Assembly: GCF_014653945.1 (NCBI RefSeq)
Contig: NZ_BNAU01000006.1
Location: 1 to 64,000 of the forward strand
Source of the DNA: Amycolatopsis deserti
GTDB lineage: Bacteria > Actinomycetota > Actinomycetes > Mycobacteriales > Pseudonocardiaceae
Direction: 5' to 3'
Length of the DNA: 64,000 bases
Shown: in pieces, positions 52,208-61,738 of the stretch
Position numbering within the stretch: the stretch's first letter is position 1
Layout: every line of letters starts with the position of its first letter
Made by a program: the position numbers and the translations under genes
The notes under the pieces: model-generated
What the model saw: only the letters and a program-made list of their open reading frames with translations
What the model was told of the DNA's origin: nothing
Databases searched by the model: none

Positions 52208-53013
52208 GCCTCGACCTCCAGTCCGCGTTCGCTCTTGCGCCCGGTGCGCCGTTCCAGGTACCGGGACAGGTAGCCCAGCGGAATCGTGATGATCAGGTAG
52301 CACAGGCCCGCGAGCAGGATCGGCGTCAGCGACCCGGTCGCGTTCAGGCCCTCCCGGCCGAACTTCGTCAGCTCGTACTCGTCGCGGGCCAGGCCCAGCA
52401 GGTAGATCAGCGACGAGTCCTTGGTGAGCAGGATCAGTTCGTTGGTCAGCGGCGGCAGGATGATGCGGAACGCCTGCGGGATGACGATCGAGATCATCGC
52501 CCGCCCCTGGGACATGCCCAGCGACCGCGCCGCCTCCCGCTGACCGGCGGGCACCGCCTGGATGCCGGCCCGGATCGTCTCCGCGATGTAGGCGGAGCCG
52601 ACCAGGCCCAGCGACAGCATGACGGTGGAGTAGATGTCGAACTTCAGCCCGAACGCGAGCGGCGCCCCGAACCCGAGCGTGATGAACACCAGCAGCGCCG
52701 GCACACCGCGGAAGAACTCGATGTAGACGGTCGCGATCCAGCGGTACGGCCCGACCGGCGACAGCTTCATCAGCGCCAGCACGAGACCGACGGCCAGCCC
52801 GAACGCGAACCCCAGCGCCGTGTAGACGATGGTGTTGACCAGTGCCGTCGTGATGACGCCGGGGAACTGCGCGCGGGCCGCGCCGACGTTGAAGAACGCG
52901 CGCTGGATCTCGCCCCAGTCGGCCACGAAGGCCGCGACCAGGATGACGATCACCAGCAGCGCGTACTGCGCGCCCCGGAACAGCTGGGCGCGTTTACGGC
53001 GAGACATCGCCAC
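52204..53013 (-). CDS. Polar amino-acid ABC transporter permease
   Basis: 269 residues, about five or six spans, GTG 53013 with GAGGAG seven bases upstream (ATG 53007 also possible). The HEQRAAL-type coupling loop is seen in [27 protein letters not shown], and [15 protein letters not shown] is typical of the His/Glu/Gln/Arg permease family. Only one permease gene is present, so it probably forms a homodimer. Confidence 0.93.
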   Translation of the reverse strand: MAMSRRKRAQLFRGAQYALLVIVILVAAFVADWGEIQRAFFNVGAARAQFPGVITTALVNTIVYTALGFAFGLAVGLVLALMKLSPVGPYRWIATVYIEFFRGVPALLVFITLGFGAPLAFGLKFDIYSTVMLSLGLVGSAYIAETIRAGIQAVPAGQREAARSLGMSQGRAMISIVIPQAFRIILPPLTNELILLTKDSSLIYLLGLARDEYELTKFGREGLNATGSLTPILLAGLCYLIITIPLGYLSRYLERRTGRKSERGLEVEA

Positions 53014-53043
53014 GGTGGAACTCCTCGCAGAAGTGGCGTCCGG

Positions 53044-53865
53044 TTACTTGCTTTCCGGCAGCCTGTTGAACCACTTCTGGTAGATCGCGTCGTAGCGGCC
53101 GTCCGCCTTGGCGGCGTTGATGACCTCGTTGACCTTCGCCAGCAGCGCGCCGTTGCCCTTGCGCACCGCCACGCCGTACTGGTCACCGGTCTTGAACTCG
53201 GTGGTCACCTCGACGTCCGGGTTGGTCTTGAGGAACTCGTAGTGCACCGAGTTGTCGTTGATGCCCGCGTCGACCTGCCCGGTCTTGACGGCCGTCTGCT
53301 CCAGGGCGAGGTCCTCGAACTGGACGATCTCGTAGCCGTACTGCGCCTTGTTCGCCTCGGCGTAGTCCTCACCGGTGGTGCCCAGCTGGACGCCGAGCTT
53401 CTTGCCGCGCAGCTTCTCCAGGCTGTCGATGCCGGAGCCCTTCTTGACCAGCAGCGCCTGGTTGGCGTCGAAGTAGCCGACCGAGAAGTCCATCACGCCC
53501 TGCCGCTCCGGGGTGATCGTCATGGCGGCCGCGGCCACGTCGCACTGGCCCGTGTTGAGCGACTCGCCCGACTCGATGCCCTCGAACGGGGTGTCGAAGA
53601 TCTTCTGCTTCACCCCGAGGTTCTGCGCGATCAGGTCCACGAGGTCCACGTCGAACCCGACGGTCCTGTCACCCTCGGTGAACTGGAACGGCGCGTACGG
53701 CAGGTGGGTGCAGGTGGTGAGGAAGCCGGTCTCCTTGAGGGAGATCTGCCCTCCAGCCTGGGTGTCGCCGCCGGTGTTGACCTCCTGCGCGCACGCCGTG
53801 GCGGTCGCCGCGATGGCGAGCGTGGCCGACAGAACAAGCGCATTGCGTAACGAACGACGCGACAC
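53044..53865 (-). CDS. Amino-acid ABC transporter substrate-binding lipoprotein
   Basis: 273 residues from GTG 53865, AGGAG eight bases upstream. Signal peptide with a lipobox-like ATATAC AQ (Cys near residue 25). Family 3 solute-binding fold: PYAPFQFTEGDRTVGFDVDL, DVAAAAMTITPERQGVMDFS, GKKLGVQLGTTGEDYA. The motif FxxxDxDL and R in TPERQ indicate binding of an alpha-amino acid, probably glutamine or glutamate. First gene of the operon. The 160-base gap upstream shows no clear signal. Confidence 0.92.
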   Translation of the reverse strand: MSRRSLRNALVLSATLAIAATATACAQEVNTGGDTQAGGQISLKETGFLTTCTHLPYAPFQFTEGDRTVGFDVDLVDLIAQNLGVKQKIFDTPFEGIESGESLNTGQCDVAAAAMTITPERQGVMDFSVGYFDANQALLVKKGSGIDSLEKLRGKKLGVQLGTTGEDYAEANKAQYGYEIVQFEDLALEQTAVKTGQVDAGINDNSVHYEFLKTNPDVEVTTEFKTGDQYGVAVRKGNGALLAKVNEVINAAKADGRYDAIYQKWFNRLPESK

Positions 53866-54038
53866 GGTTTACTCCTAGTAGGTCATACTTATCGAGTGCA
53901 CGCATCCTGCCACTTGGAGGTCGTCACGCACAGCATCGAGTGGTTACGGCCGCATTTCGGGGCTGCTTGGTAACCGGTTGGTTACGGACAGGTGACCCTC
54001 CGGCGAAACGATCGCCGGGGCCGGAGCGATCTTCGATC

Positions 54039-54719
54039 GTGAAGAACCGCTGGTGGCTGCCGGCCACCGTGATGACCCTCGGCCTCGTGATCGCGGCCGC
54101 GGCCGGCCTGTGGTCCGTGCTCCGCTACGACAGCGTCGAGCTTCCGGCCTCGTCCATGGAACCGACGCTGCGGCAGGGCGACCAGCTCACGCTCGTGGAC
54201 GCGGATGGCGATGTCCGCCACGGCGACGTGATCGTGTTCAGCGGTGCGTCGTGGGGGCACGCGCCGCTGTTCGTGAAGCGGGTGGTCGGTGTCGGCGGGG
54301 ACACCGTGGCCTGCTGCGACGGGGCCGGCCGGCTCCTGGTGAACGGCGTGCCCGTCGAGGAGGAGTACCTGCTGCGTGACGGACCCACGTACACCTTCAG
54401 CGCGCAGGTGCCGGCCGGCAGCGTGTTCGTCCTCGGGGACTGGCGGAACAACTCCGCCGACTCGCGCATGCACCTCTCCGGACCGAACGCCGGCGCGATC
54501 CCGATGTCCGACGTCCGGGCCAGGGTGGTGGCCGTCAACGGGGCGAACCTCGTCCCCACCAGCGCTTTCGCCGACGCGGGGCTGTCGGGTCGACGACTGC
54601 CGGAGTCGCCGGATCAGCGGACGCGGCTCCTGGTGATCGGGGCCGGGGTCGCGGTGTTCCTCAGCGGGCTGGTGTGGTTGGTGCTCGCCGTCGCCCGGCC
54701 CAGGCGGGTACGCCCCTGA
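54039..54719 (+). CDS. lepB: Type I signal peptidase
   Basis: 226 residues from GTG 54039; the frame is open further upstream (53940) but that part is basic and unlike the family. An N-terminal span is followed by catalytic Ser39 in LPASSMEPTL, Lys80 in PLFVKRVVGVGGD, and the GDWRNNSADSR box. A second span near the C-terminus (LVIGAGVAVFLSGLVWLVLAV) makes it an archaeal/Streptomyces-like two-span form. It cleaves secretory signal peptides. The genome probably has other copies. Confidence 0.9.
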   Translation: MKNRWWLPATVMTLGLVIAAAAGLWSVLRYDSVELPASSMEPTLRQGDQLTLVDADGDVRHGDVIVFSGASWGHAPLFVKRVVGVGGDTVACCDGAGRLLVNGVPVEEEYLLRDGPTYTFSAQVPAGSVFVLGDWRNNSADSRMHLSGPNAGAIPMSDVRARVVAVNGANLVPTSAFADAGLSGRRLPESPDQRTRLLVIGAGVAVFLSGLVWLVLAVARPRRVRP

Positions 54720-54740
54720 CCCGGGCCGGGCGACCGACGA

Positions 54741-56168
54741 TCAGCCTCGCGCGTGGGCGTTCAGCATGTGTGCCACCGCCTCGGTCAGGCGCTGCGCCTG
54801 GGCCAGGTGCAGCCACTCGTTCGGGACGTGGGCGTTCGAGTCGGGGCCGAGCGCCCCCGTGACCAGGAACTGGGCCTCCGGGTACTTCTCGCCCAGCAGG
54901 CCCATGAACGGGATCGACCCGCCGAGGCCGACGCTGCGCCACGGCGCTCCGAAGACCTCGTCGCTGACCTGCTCCAGCGCCGAGGCCAGCCACGGGGACG
55001 CCTCGGGCGCGTTCCAGCCGTCCGCGGCCTCCACACCGGACAGTTCCACCACCGCGCCGTACGGCACGTCCGTGGTCAGCGCCTTCTCGACCGCGTTCAG
55101 CGCGGCCGCGGAATCGGCCGTCGGGGGGAGGCGGAAGCTCAGCGCCAGCGTCGTGTGGTCGCGCAGGACGTTGCCCGCGTTCGCCGGCTCGGGCAAACCG
55201 GACGCGCCGATCACCGACAGCGTGGGCCGCCACGACTGGTTCAGCAGCAGCTCCAGCTCGTCGTCCGACACCGGGCTCATCCCGGGCATCAGCGGGAACG
55301 AACCGCTGATCGCGCCGGGGGCCACCGCGACCGTCGCGGCCGCCTCCGCGCGGCGGTTTTCCGGGATCGCCACGTTCAGCTCGGCCAGCTTGATCTCGCC
55401 CGTCGCCGGGTCCTCGATGCGGTCCAGCAGCTGCCGCAGCACCCGGAACGAGCTGGGCACCACCCCGCTCGCCAGCCCGGAGTGCGCCGACGCCTCCAGC
55501 ACCCGCACCGTCACGTGCACCTGCGCCAGCCCGCGCAGGCTCGTGGTCAGCCACAGCCGCTCGTAGTCGTTGCCGCCGGAGTCCAGGCACACCACGAACG
55601 TCACGCGACCCAGCCGCTCCGACAGGTGCTCCAGGTACACCGGCAGGTCGGGGCTGCCCGACTCCTCGCCGGTCTCCAGCAGGATCACCGAGCGCGCGTG
55701 CGCGCCACCGGCCGAGTGCACGGCCTCCAGCGCCGCTGTCGCCGCGTAGCCGGCGTACCCGTCGTCCGCCGAGCCGCGGCCGTACAGCCTGCCGTCGCGC
55801 ACCACCGGCGTCCACGGGCCCAACCCCTCGGCCCAGCCGCCGACCGGGGGCTGCTTGTCGAGGTGGCCGTAGAGCAGAACCGTGCCGCGATCCTCCGCGC
55901 CAGGGGTGGCCGGGACGTCGACCAGCAGCACCGGGCTGCGGCCGTCCACCTGTACGACGTCGATCGTCGCGCCGGGCAGCCCGCGACCGCTGATCCAGTT
56001 CTGCACGTGCCGCACCGCGGCGGCGAGGTGCCCGTTGGCGGCCCAGTCGGGGTCGAACGCCTGCGACAGGGCGGGGATCTCCACCAGGCCGCTCAGGCTC
56101 GGCAGCACCTCGTCGGACCAGAGGCGCCGGACGGTTTCACGCACGGTCGTTTGCTCCACCCGGGCCAT
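54741..56168 (-). CDS. M20-family metallopeptidase (dipeptidase-like)
   Basis: 475 residues from ATG 56168 (GGAGATGG upstream; ATG 56180 also in frame). Di-zinc M20 fold: LLYGHLDKQPPV (first His/Asp), GRGSADDGYAG (bridging Asp), LLETGEESGSPDL (catalytic and ligand Glu), CLDSGGND, and a His near the end (NAHVPNEW). The lid/dimerisation domain has SASAHSG-like EASAHSGLASGVVPS. It cleaves dipeptides or acylated amino acids. Divergent from the liv-type operon across 142 bases, which may link peptide breakdown with uptake. Confidence 0.9.
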   Translation of the reverse strand: MARVEQTTVRETVRRLWSDEVLPSLSGLVEIPALSQAFDPDWAANGHLAAAVRHVQNWISGRGLPGATIDVVQVDGRSPVLLVDVPATPGAEDRGTVLLYGHLDKQPPVGGWAEGLGPWTPVVRDGRLYGRGSADDGYAGYAATAALEAVHSAGGAHARSVILLETGEESGSPDLPVYLEHLSERLGRVTFVVCLDSGGNDYERLWLTTSLRGLAQVHVTVRVLEASAHSGLASGVVPSSFRVLRQLLDRIEDPATGEIKLAELNVAIPENRRAEAAATVAVAPGAISGSFPLMPGMSPVSDDELELLLNQSWRPTLSVIGASGLPEPANAGNVLRDHTTLALSFRLPPTADSAAALNAVEKALTTDVPYGAVVELSGVEAADGWNAPEASPWLASALEQVSDEVFGAPWRSVGLGGSIPFMGLLGEKYPEAQFLVTGALGPDSNAHVPNEWLHLAQAQRLTEAVAHMLNAHARG

Positions 56169-56243
56169 TCTGCCAGCCATCTCCAGGTCACAGTTCGGCT
56201 CCGCATTGGCCGCTGCTCGTGACCGGCAGCCACCTTCCGTATT

Positions 56244-56269
56244 CAATGTGATCTCAATCACCCACATTG
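56244..56269. promoter_or_regulatory. Nested palindrome, CRP/GlxR-like site
   Basis: CAATGTG (56244-56250) and CACATTG (56263-56269) form a perfect outer repeat. Inside, TGTGA-TCTCAA-TCACC (56247-56262) differs by one base from the CRP/GlxR consensus TGTGA-N6-TCACA. It lies 42 bases upstream of the TTG start of the liv-type operon and about 75 bases from the divergent peptidase start, so it could control either. Confidence 0.55.
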
Positions 56270-56310
56270 GGGACAATTCGCCCGGTTCAACGAGGAACGG
56301 AGGGCACGCC

Positions 56311-57114
56311 TTGTCACCACCCGTGTTGTCGGTGAACAACCTCGAAGTGGTGTACGACGACGTGGTGCTCGTCCTGCGGGGACTCAGCCTGGAGGTCCCC
56401 GACGGCGCGATCGTCACGCTGCTGGGCGCGAACGGGGCGGGCAAGACGACCCTGCTGCGGGCGATCACCGGCCTGCTCGTGCCGCACCGGGGCAAGATCA
56501 CCAAGGGCACGGTCCGCATCCGCGACGAGGACATCACCGGCGCCGATCCGGCCGACGTGGTGCGCAAGGGCATCGCGCAGGTGATGGAGGGCAGGCGGAT
56601 CTTCGCCGAGATCACCGTCGACGAGAACCTGCGCACCGGCGCCTACACCCGCCGCTCCCGCACCGAGGTCCGCGAGTCCTACGCCCGGGTGATGGACCTG
56701 TTCCCCGTGCTCAAGGACCGCCGCCGCTCGATCGCCGGTTACCTCTCCGGCGGCGAACAGCAGATGCTCGCCATCGGCCGGGCGCTGATGGCCTCGCCGA
56801 AGCTCCTGCTGCTGGACGAGCCCTCGCTCGGCCTCGCGCCCAAGCTCGTCGAGCAGGTGCGGGACATCATCGTCGAGATCAACGGCCAGGGCACCAGCGT
56901 CCTGCTGGTCGAGCAGAACGCCGTGATGGCGCTGTCGATCGCCGGGTTCGGCTACGTGGTGGAGACCGGGAAGGTCGTCAAGGACGGTCCCGCCGCCGAC
57001 CTCCTCGCCGACGAGGACATCCGCGAGTTCTACCTCGGCGCCGCCCAGCACGGACAGCGGCGCAGCTTCGCCGAAGTCAAGAGCTACCGGAGGAAGAAGC
57101 GATGGAGCGCGTGA
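56311..57114 (+). CDS. livF: Branched-chain-type ABC transporter ATPase (LivF)
   Basis: 267 residues from TTG 56311 with GGAGGG upstream; GTG 56323 is an alternative, and the longer upstream frame is a shadow. Walker A GANGAGKT, signature YLSGGEQQMLAIGRAL, Walker B LLLLDEPSLGLAP, switch VEQN. LivF type of the branched-chain/amide/carboxylate ABC family. It overlaps livG by 13 bases and leads the operon livF-livG-fadD-livH-livM-binding protein. Confidence 0.93.
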   Translation: MSPPVLSVNNLEVVYDDVVLVLRGLSLEVPDGAIVTLLGANGAGKTTLLRAITGLLVPHRGKITKGTVRIRDEDITGADPADVVRKGIAQVMEGRRIFAEITVDENLRTGAYTRRSRTEVRESYARVMDLFPVLKDRRRSIAGYLSGGEQQMLAIGRALMASPKLLLLDEPSLGLAPKLVEQVRDIIVEINGQGTSVLLVEQNAVMALSIAGFGYVVETGKVVKDGPAADLLADEDIREFYLGAAQHGQRRSFAEVKSYRRKKRWSA

Positions 57115-57926
57115 CCACCAGCGACCCCGCACCCGCCCGGGAGGACGAAGCCGATACCGATCGCCCGATCCTCGAGGTCCGCGACCTGACGCTGCGGTTC
57201 GGCGGCGTCACCGCGCTGGACGGCGTCAGCTTCGAGGTCGGCCGTGGTGAGCTGTTCGCCGTGATCGGCCCGAACGGCGCCGGCAAGACGTCGATCTTCA
57301 ACTGCCTCAACGGCGTCTACCGCCCGCAGGAGGGCTCGATCACGCTCGACGGCCAGCGTCTCGTCGGCCGCCACCCCGCCGCGATCGCCGCGATGGGCGT
57401 GGCCCGCACCTTCCAGAACCTCGGCCTGTTCGAGCACCTCACCCTCATCGAGAACCTGATGCTCGGCCGCCACCACCTGATGCGCACCGGCTTCGGCACC
57501 GGGATGTTGTGGTGGGGCCGGGCCAAGCGCGAAGAGGTCCGGCACCGCGCGGCCGTCGAGGAGATCGTCGAGCTGCTCGAACTCGAGCCGTACCGCCGGA
57601 TGCCGGCCGGCCTGCTCCCCTACGGCGTGGCGAAACGCGCCGAACTCGGCCGGGCCCTGGCGATGGAGCCGTCGCTGCTGCTGCTCGACGAGCCGGTCGC
57701 CGGCATGAACCTGGAGGAGACCGAGGACACCGCGCGGTACCTGGTCGAGGTCCGGCGGGAGCTGGGCCTGGCGATGATCCTCGTCGAACACGACATGCGC
57801 CTGGTCATGGACCTCGCCGACCGGGTGCTCGCGCTGGACTTCGGCGTAGCGATCGCCACCGGCAAGCCGTCGGAGATCCAGAACCACCCCGCCGTGATCG
57901 AGGCCTACCTGGGCGGTGCGCGATGA
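57102..57926 (+). CDS. livG: Branched-chain-type ABC transporter ATPase (LivG)
   Basis: 274 residues. Walker A GPNGAGKT, Q-loop RTFQNLGLFEHLTLIEN, Walker B LLLLDEPVAGMN, switch LVEHDMRLV. The signature LLPYGVAKRAELGRAL is the LivG variant rather than LSGGQ. An acidic N-terminal extension (about 20 residues) precedes the fold. Its start overlaps livF and its stop overlaps the ligase ATG (ATGA). Confidence 0.93.
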   Translation: MERVTTSDPAPAREDEADTDRPILEVRDLTLRFGGVTALDGVSFEVGRGELFAVIGPNGAGKTSIFNCLNGVYRPQEGSITLDGQRLVGRHPAAIAAMGVARTFQNLGLFEHLTLIENLMLGRHHLMRTGFGTGMLWWGRAKREEVRHRAAVEEIVELLELEPYRRMPAGLLPYGVAKRAELGRALAMEPSLLLLDEPVAGMNLEETEDTARYLVEVRRELGLAMILVEHDMRLVMDLADRVLALDFGVAIATGKPSEIQNHPAVIEAYLGGAR

Positions 57927-59734
57927 GCACGACACTGGCCGCGCCGGCCGAAGTGAAGACCCTGCCCGCGCGGCTGCTGCAACACGCCCGCACGCTGGGC
58001 GACCAGACCGCGATGCGGGAGAAGCACCGCGGCCGCTGGCGCGAGTGGACCTGGGCCGAATACGCCGAGCGGGTCGCCAACGTGGCCGCCGGCCTGCGGG
58101 AACTGGGCGTCGAGCCGGGCGACCGGGTCGCCATCCACGCCGAGAACCGGCCGGAGTGGGTGGTCGCCGACCTGGCCGTGCAGGGCATCGGCGCGATCAG
58201 CATGGGCGTCTACCCGACCTCGCCGGAGACCGAGGTGGAGTACCTGCTGTCGCACTCCGGCGCGAAGGTGCTGATCGCCGAGGACGAGGAGCAGCTGGAC
58301 AAGGCGCTGGCCGTGCGCGGCCGGCTGCCCGAGCTGCGGCACCTGGTCGTGATGGACCCACGTGGCGTGCGGGTCGAGGCGCTGCCCGACCTGATGACGT
58401 TCGAGCAGCTGGAACGCCCGCGGGACAACGCTCTCCGCGACTACGCGGACGCGGTGGCGCGGCTCGATCCGGCGGCGACCGCGATCCTCGTCTACACCTC
58501 GGGCACCACCGGACCGCCCAAGGGCGCGATGATCTCGCACGCCAACCTGGTGGCGGCCGGGCGCACGTTCCTCACCGCGCTCGGCGGCGGGCCGGACGAC
58601 GAGGTGCTGTCCTACCTGCCGCTGTGCCACATCGCCGAACGGCTGACCTCGGTGATCGACTCGGTGTGGGCCGGTTCGGTGGTCAACTTCGGCGAGGGCG
58701 GGCCGTCGTTCCTCAACGACCTGCGCGACGTGCAGCCGACCGTCTTCCTCGGCGTGCCGCGCGTGTGGGAGAAGATGCTGGCCGGCACCGAGATCCGGAT
58801 GGCCGACGCCTCCCGCCTCAAGCGCGGGCTCTACCGGTTCTGGCTGGCGCAGGGCCGCCGCATCGCGCCGCGGCGGATGACCGGGCGGCTGTCCGCGGCC
58901 GACCGGATCCGCCTGTGGCTGGCCGAAGTCCTCGTTTTCCGCGCCCTGCGGGAGAAACTCGGCCTGGTCCGGGTCCGCACCGCGTTGTCCGGCGCCGCGC
59001 CGATCGCGCCGCAGGTCCTGGAATACCTGTGGGCCATCGGGGTGCCGGTGCGCGAGGGCTACGGGCAGACCGAGAACACCGCGCTCGCGACACTGACGCC
59101 GGAAGGCGACGTGCGGCTCGGCGCGGTCGGCAAACCGCTGGCGGGGGTGGAGGTGCGGATCGCCGGCGACGGCGAGATCCTCACCCGCTCGGCCGGGGTC
59201 TTCCAGGGCTACTACCGCAACCCGGAGGCCACCGCGGCGGCGGTCGACGCGGAGGGCTGGCTGCACACCGGCGACGTGGGCGAGATCGACGACGACGGCT
59301 TCCTGCGGATCACCGACCGCAAGAAGGACATCATCATCACCGCGGGCGGCAAGAACATCTCGCCGTCGGAGATCGAGAACCGGCTCAAGGTCTCGCCGTT
59401 CGTGCGCGAGGCCATCGTGATCGGCGACCGCCGCAAGTTCCTGACGGCGTTGATCGGCATCGAGGCCGAGACGGTCGGCAACTGGGCGACCCGGCGCAAC
59501 CTGGCGTACACGACGTACGCGGACCTCTCGGCCAAGCCCGAGGTGCGGGCGCTGATCCAGCAGGTGGTCGACGAGACCAACCGGGAGTTCTCGCAGGTCG
59601 AGCAGATCAAGCGGTTCTCGTTGATCGGCAAGGAACTCGATCACGAGGACGGCGAGCTGACCGCCACGCAGAAGGTCAAGCGCCGCGCGATCGAGCAGCG
59701 GTTCGCCGACGAGATCGAGGCGATGTACCGGTGA
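57923..59734 (+). CDS. Long-chain acyl-CoA synthetase (FadD15-like) within the transporter operon
   Basis: 603 residues from ATG 57923, overlapping the livG stop. AMP-forming ligase: P-loop YTSGTTGPPKGAM, YLPLCHIAERLT, GYGQTENTALA, LHTGDVGEIDDDGFLRITDRKKDIIITAGGKN. It activates a fatty or aromatic carboxylic acid to its CoA ester. Its place between livG and livH, with stop/start overlaps on both sides, suggests that it traps the imported acid. The family pattern matches the FadD15/long-chain type, but the substrate is unproven. Confidence 0.92.
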   Translation: MSTTLAAPAEVKTLPARLLQHARTLGDQTAMREKHRGRWREWTWAEYAERVANVAAGLRELGVEPGDRVAIHAENRPEWVVADLAVQGIGAISMGVYPTSPETEVEYLLSHSGAKVLIAEDEEQLDKALAVRGRLPELRHLVVMDPRGVRVEALPDLMTFEQLERPRDNALRDYADAVARLDPAATAILVYTSGTTGPPKGAMISHANLVAAGRTFLTALGGGPDDEVLSYLPLCHIAERLTSVIDSVWAGSVVNFGEGGPSFLNDLRDVQPTVFLGVPRVWEKMLAGTEIRMADASRLKRGLYRFWLAQGRRIAPRRMTGRLSAADRIRLWLAEVLVFRALREKLGLVRVRTALSGAAPIAPQVLEYLWAIGVPVREGYGQTENTALATLTPEGDVRLGAVGKPLAGVEVRIAGDGEILTRSAGVFQGYYRNPEATAAAVDAEGWLHTGDVGEIDDDGFLRITDRKKDIIITAGGKNISPSEIENRLKVSPFVREAIVIGDRRKFLTALIGIEAETVGNWATRRNLAYTTYADLSAKPEVRALIQQVVDETNREFSQVEQIKRFSLIGKELDHEDGELTATQKVKRRAIEQRFADEIEAMYR

Positions 59735-60627
59735 CGACGTTCCTGCAGAACTGCTTCGCCGGGCTCGCGCTCGGCTCCACCTACGCCCTGGTGGCGCTGG
59801 GTTTCGTGGTCATCTACAAGTCGACCGGCGTGATCAACTTCGCCCAGGGCGGGCTGCTCGCGCTGGGCGCCTACCTGGGCTTCACCTTCGCCAACAACCT
59901 CGCGATCGCGTTCGCGGTGGCGATCCTGCTGGCGTGCGCGTCGGCCGCGCTGGTCGGCGCCGGGTTCGAGCGGATCGTGTTGCGGCGCATGGTGGGGCAG
60001 CCGCCGTTCGCGGTCATCATGATCACCATCGGCCTGCTGTTCGTGCTCGAACCGCTGATCACCGCGATCTGGGGCTTCGAGAACAAGCAGGTGGAAAACC
60101 CGTGGAACATCCAGACCGTCGAAGCGGGCGGGATCGTCTTCGGCGTGCGGGACCTGTGGACGATCGGGCTGACCGCGGCGGTGGTCGTCGGGTTCTTCCT
60201 CTTCTTCCGCTTCACCTCGCTCGGCCTGGCGATGCGGGCCACCGCGTTCGACCCGGAAGCGGCGCTGGCGCAGGGGATCAGCGCACGCCGGGTGTACGCG
60301 GTGTCGTGGGCGATCGCCTCGGCGCTGGCCGCGCTCGCCGGGATCACCATGGCGGCCGGGCCGGGCGGGCTGTCCCCGTCGATCGGGTTCATCGCGCTCG
60401 CGGCGTTCCCGGCGATGATCCTCGGCGGGCTCGACTCGCCCGCGGGCGCGGTGCTCGGCGGCATCGTGATCGGGCTGGCCGAGGCGCTCACCCGCGGCTA
60501 CCAGGACCAGCTGTTCTCCTGGGCGGGCGACAACGTGTCGATCATCGTGCCCTACCTGCTGATGATCGTGATCCTGCTGATCCGGCCGTACGGCCTGCTG
60601 GGAACCAAGGACGTCCGGAGGATCTGA
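59731..60627 (+). CDS. livH: Branched-chain-type ABC permease (LivH)
   Basis: 298 residues from GTG 59731, overlapping the ligase stop (GTGA). About eight spans. LivH marks: GLALGSTYALVALGFVVIYKST, INFAQGGLLALGAY, and the cytoplasmic loop MRATAFDPEAALAQGISARRVY. It pairs with LivM to form the membrane pore. Confidence 0.94.
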   Translation: MTTFLQNCFAGLALGSTYALVALGFVVIYKSTGVINFAQGGLLALGAYLGFTFANNLAIAFAVAILLACASAALVGAGFERIVLRRMVGQPPFAVIMITIGLLFVLEPLITAIWGFENKQVENPWNIQTVEAGGIVFGVRDLWTIGLTAAVVVGFFLFFRFTSLGLAMRATAFDPEAALAQGISARRVYAVSWAIASALAALAGITMAAGPGGLSPSIGFIALAAFPAMILGGLDSPAGAVLGGIVIGLAEALTRGYQDQLFSWAGDNVSIIVPYLLMIVILLIRPYGLLGTKDVRRI

Positions 60628-61724
60628 TGCCCAAGCCGCACCGCAACCTCGTCCGGGACTACGCCCAGGACCTGCGCCTGTTCGGCTCGCCGATGTCGAA
60701 GTTCGGGCTGGCGCTGATGATCGCGGTCTTCCTGGTGCTGCCGACGGTGGTGCAGGACGACTTCTGGCTGTCCGTGCTCATCTACGCCGGCATCACAGCG
60801 GTCGGCGCGATCGGCCTCAACCTGCTCACCGGCTACTGCGGGCAGATCTCGCTGGGGCACGCGTTCTTCATCGGCGCGGGCGCCTACGTCACGGCGAAGG
60901 TCGGCGGCGACTTCGGCCTGCCGTTCCCGTTGTGGCTGCTCGCGGCCGCCGGGATCGGGGCACTGCTGGGCGGGCTGATCGGGCCGTTCACGCTGCGGCT
61001 GCGCGGCCACTACCTGGCGATCGTGACGCTCGGGCTGGTGTTCGTCGGCGAGCACCTGTGGCGCAACCTGAAGGACTTCACCGGCGGCAACTCGGGCACC
61101 TCGGTGAACGCCGGTGCCGCGATCGGGCCGGTAAACTTCTCCGACCTGTCGATCTTCGGCGAGAGCTACTCGCGCAACCAGGGCTGGTTCTGGCTGGTGT
61201 GGGCGCTGGTCGGGCTGGTCGCGCTGCTGGTGAAGAACCTGGCCCGCACCCGCCCCGGCCGCGCATTGCAGGCGGTGCGGGACCGCGACCAGGCCGCCGA
61301 GGTGATCGGCGTGCGGGCGGGCCGGTACAAGATCGGCGCGTTCATGATCTCCAGCGGGATCGCGTCGGTGGCCGGCGCGTTGTTCGGGTCCTACCAGCAG
61401 TTCGTCAGCCCGGACGAGTGGAACCTGCTGCTGTCCATCCAGTACATCGCGGTGATCATCGTCGGCGGCCTGGGCACGGTCTTCGGATCGGTGCTCGGAG
61501 CGCTGTTCGTCGGCGCGCTGCCCGCGTTGATCGACCGCTACAGCGACGTCATACCCGGCGTCCAGACGAGCGTGGGCGATTCGGGGTTCATCAGTGTGTT
61601 CGCCCTCAACCAGGCCATCTTCGGGTTGCTGATCGTGCTGTTCCTGGTGCTCGAACCACGCGGGCTCGCGGGCATCTGGCTGCGCGTCAAGACCTACTTC
61701 AAGGCCTGGCCCTTCTCCTACTAG
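60627..61724 (+). CDS. livM: Branched-chain-type ABC permease (LivM)
   Basis: 365 residues, about nine spans. The ATG shares its A with the livH TGA. LivM marks: AIGLNLLTGYCGQISLGHAFF, LRGHYLAIVTLG, RPGRALQAVRDRDQAAEVIG. The extracytoplasmic loop (NLKDFTGGNSGTSVNAG) is typical. It forms the translocation pore with LivH. Confidence 0.94.
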   Translation: MPKPHRNLVRDYAQDLRLFGSPMSKFGLALMIAVFLVLPTVVQDDFWLSVLIYAGITAVGAIGLNLLTGYCGQISLGHAFFIGAGAYVTAKVGGDFGLPFPLWLLAAAGIGALLGGLIGPFTLRLRGHYLAIVTLGLVFVGEHLWRNLKDFTGGNSGTSVNAGAAIGPVNFSDLSIFGESYSRNQGWFWLVWALVGLVALLVKNLARTRPGRALQAVRDRDQAAEVIGVRAGRYKIGAFMISSGIASVAGALFGSYQQFVSPDEWNLLLSIQYIAVIIVGGLGTVFGSVLGALFVGALPALIDRYSDVIPGVQTSVGDSGFISVFALNQAIFGLLIVLFLVLEPRGLAGIWLRVKTYFKAWPFSY

Positions 61725-61738
61725 TCCTGGAGGCGTCC

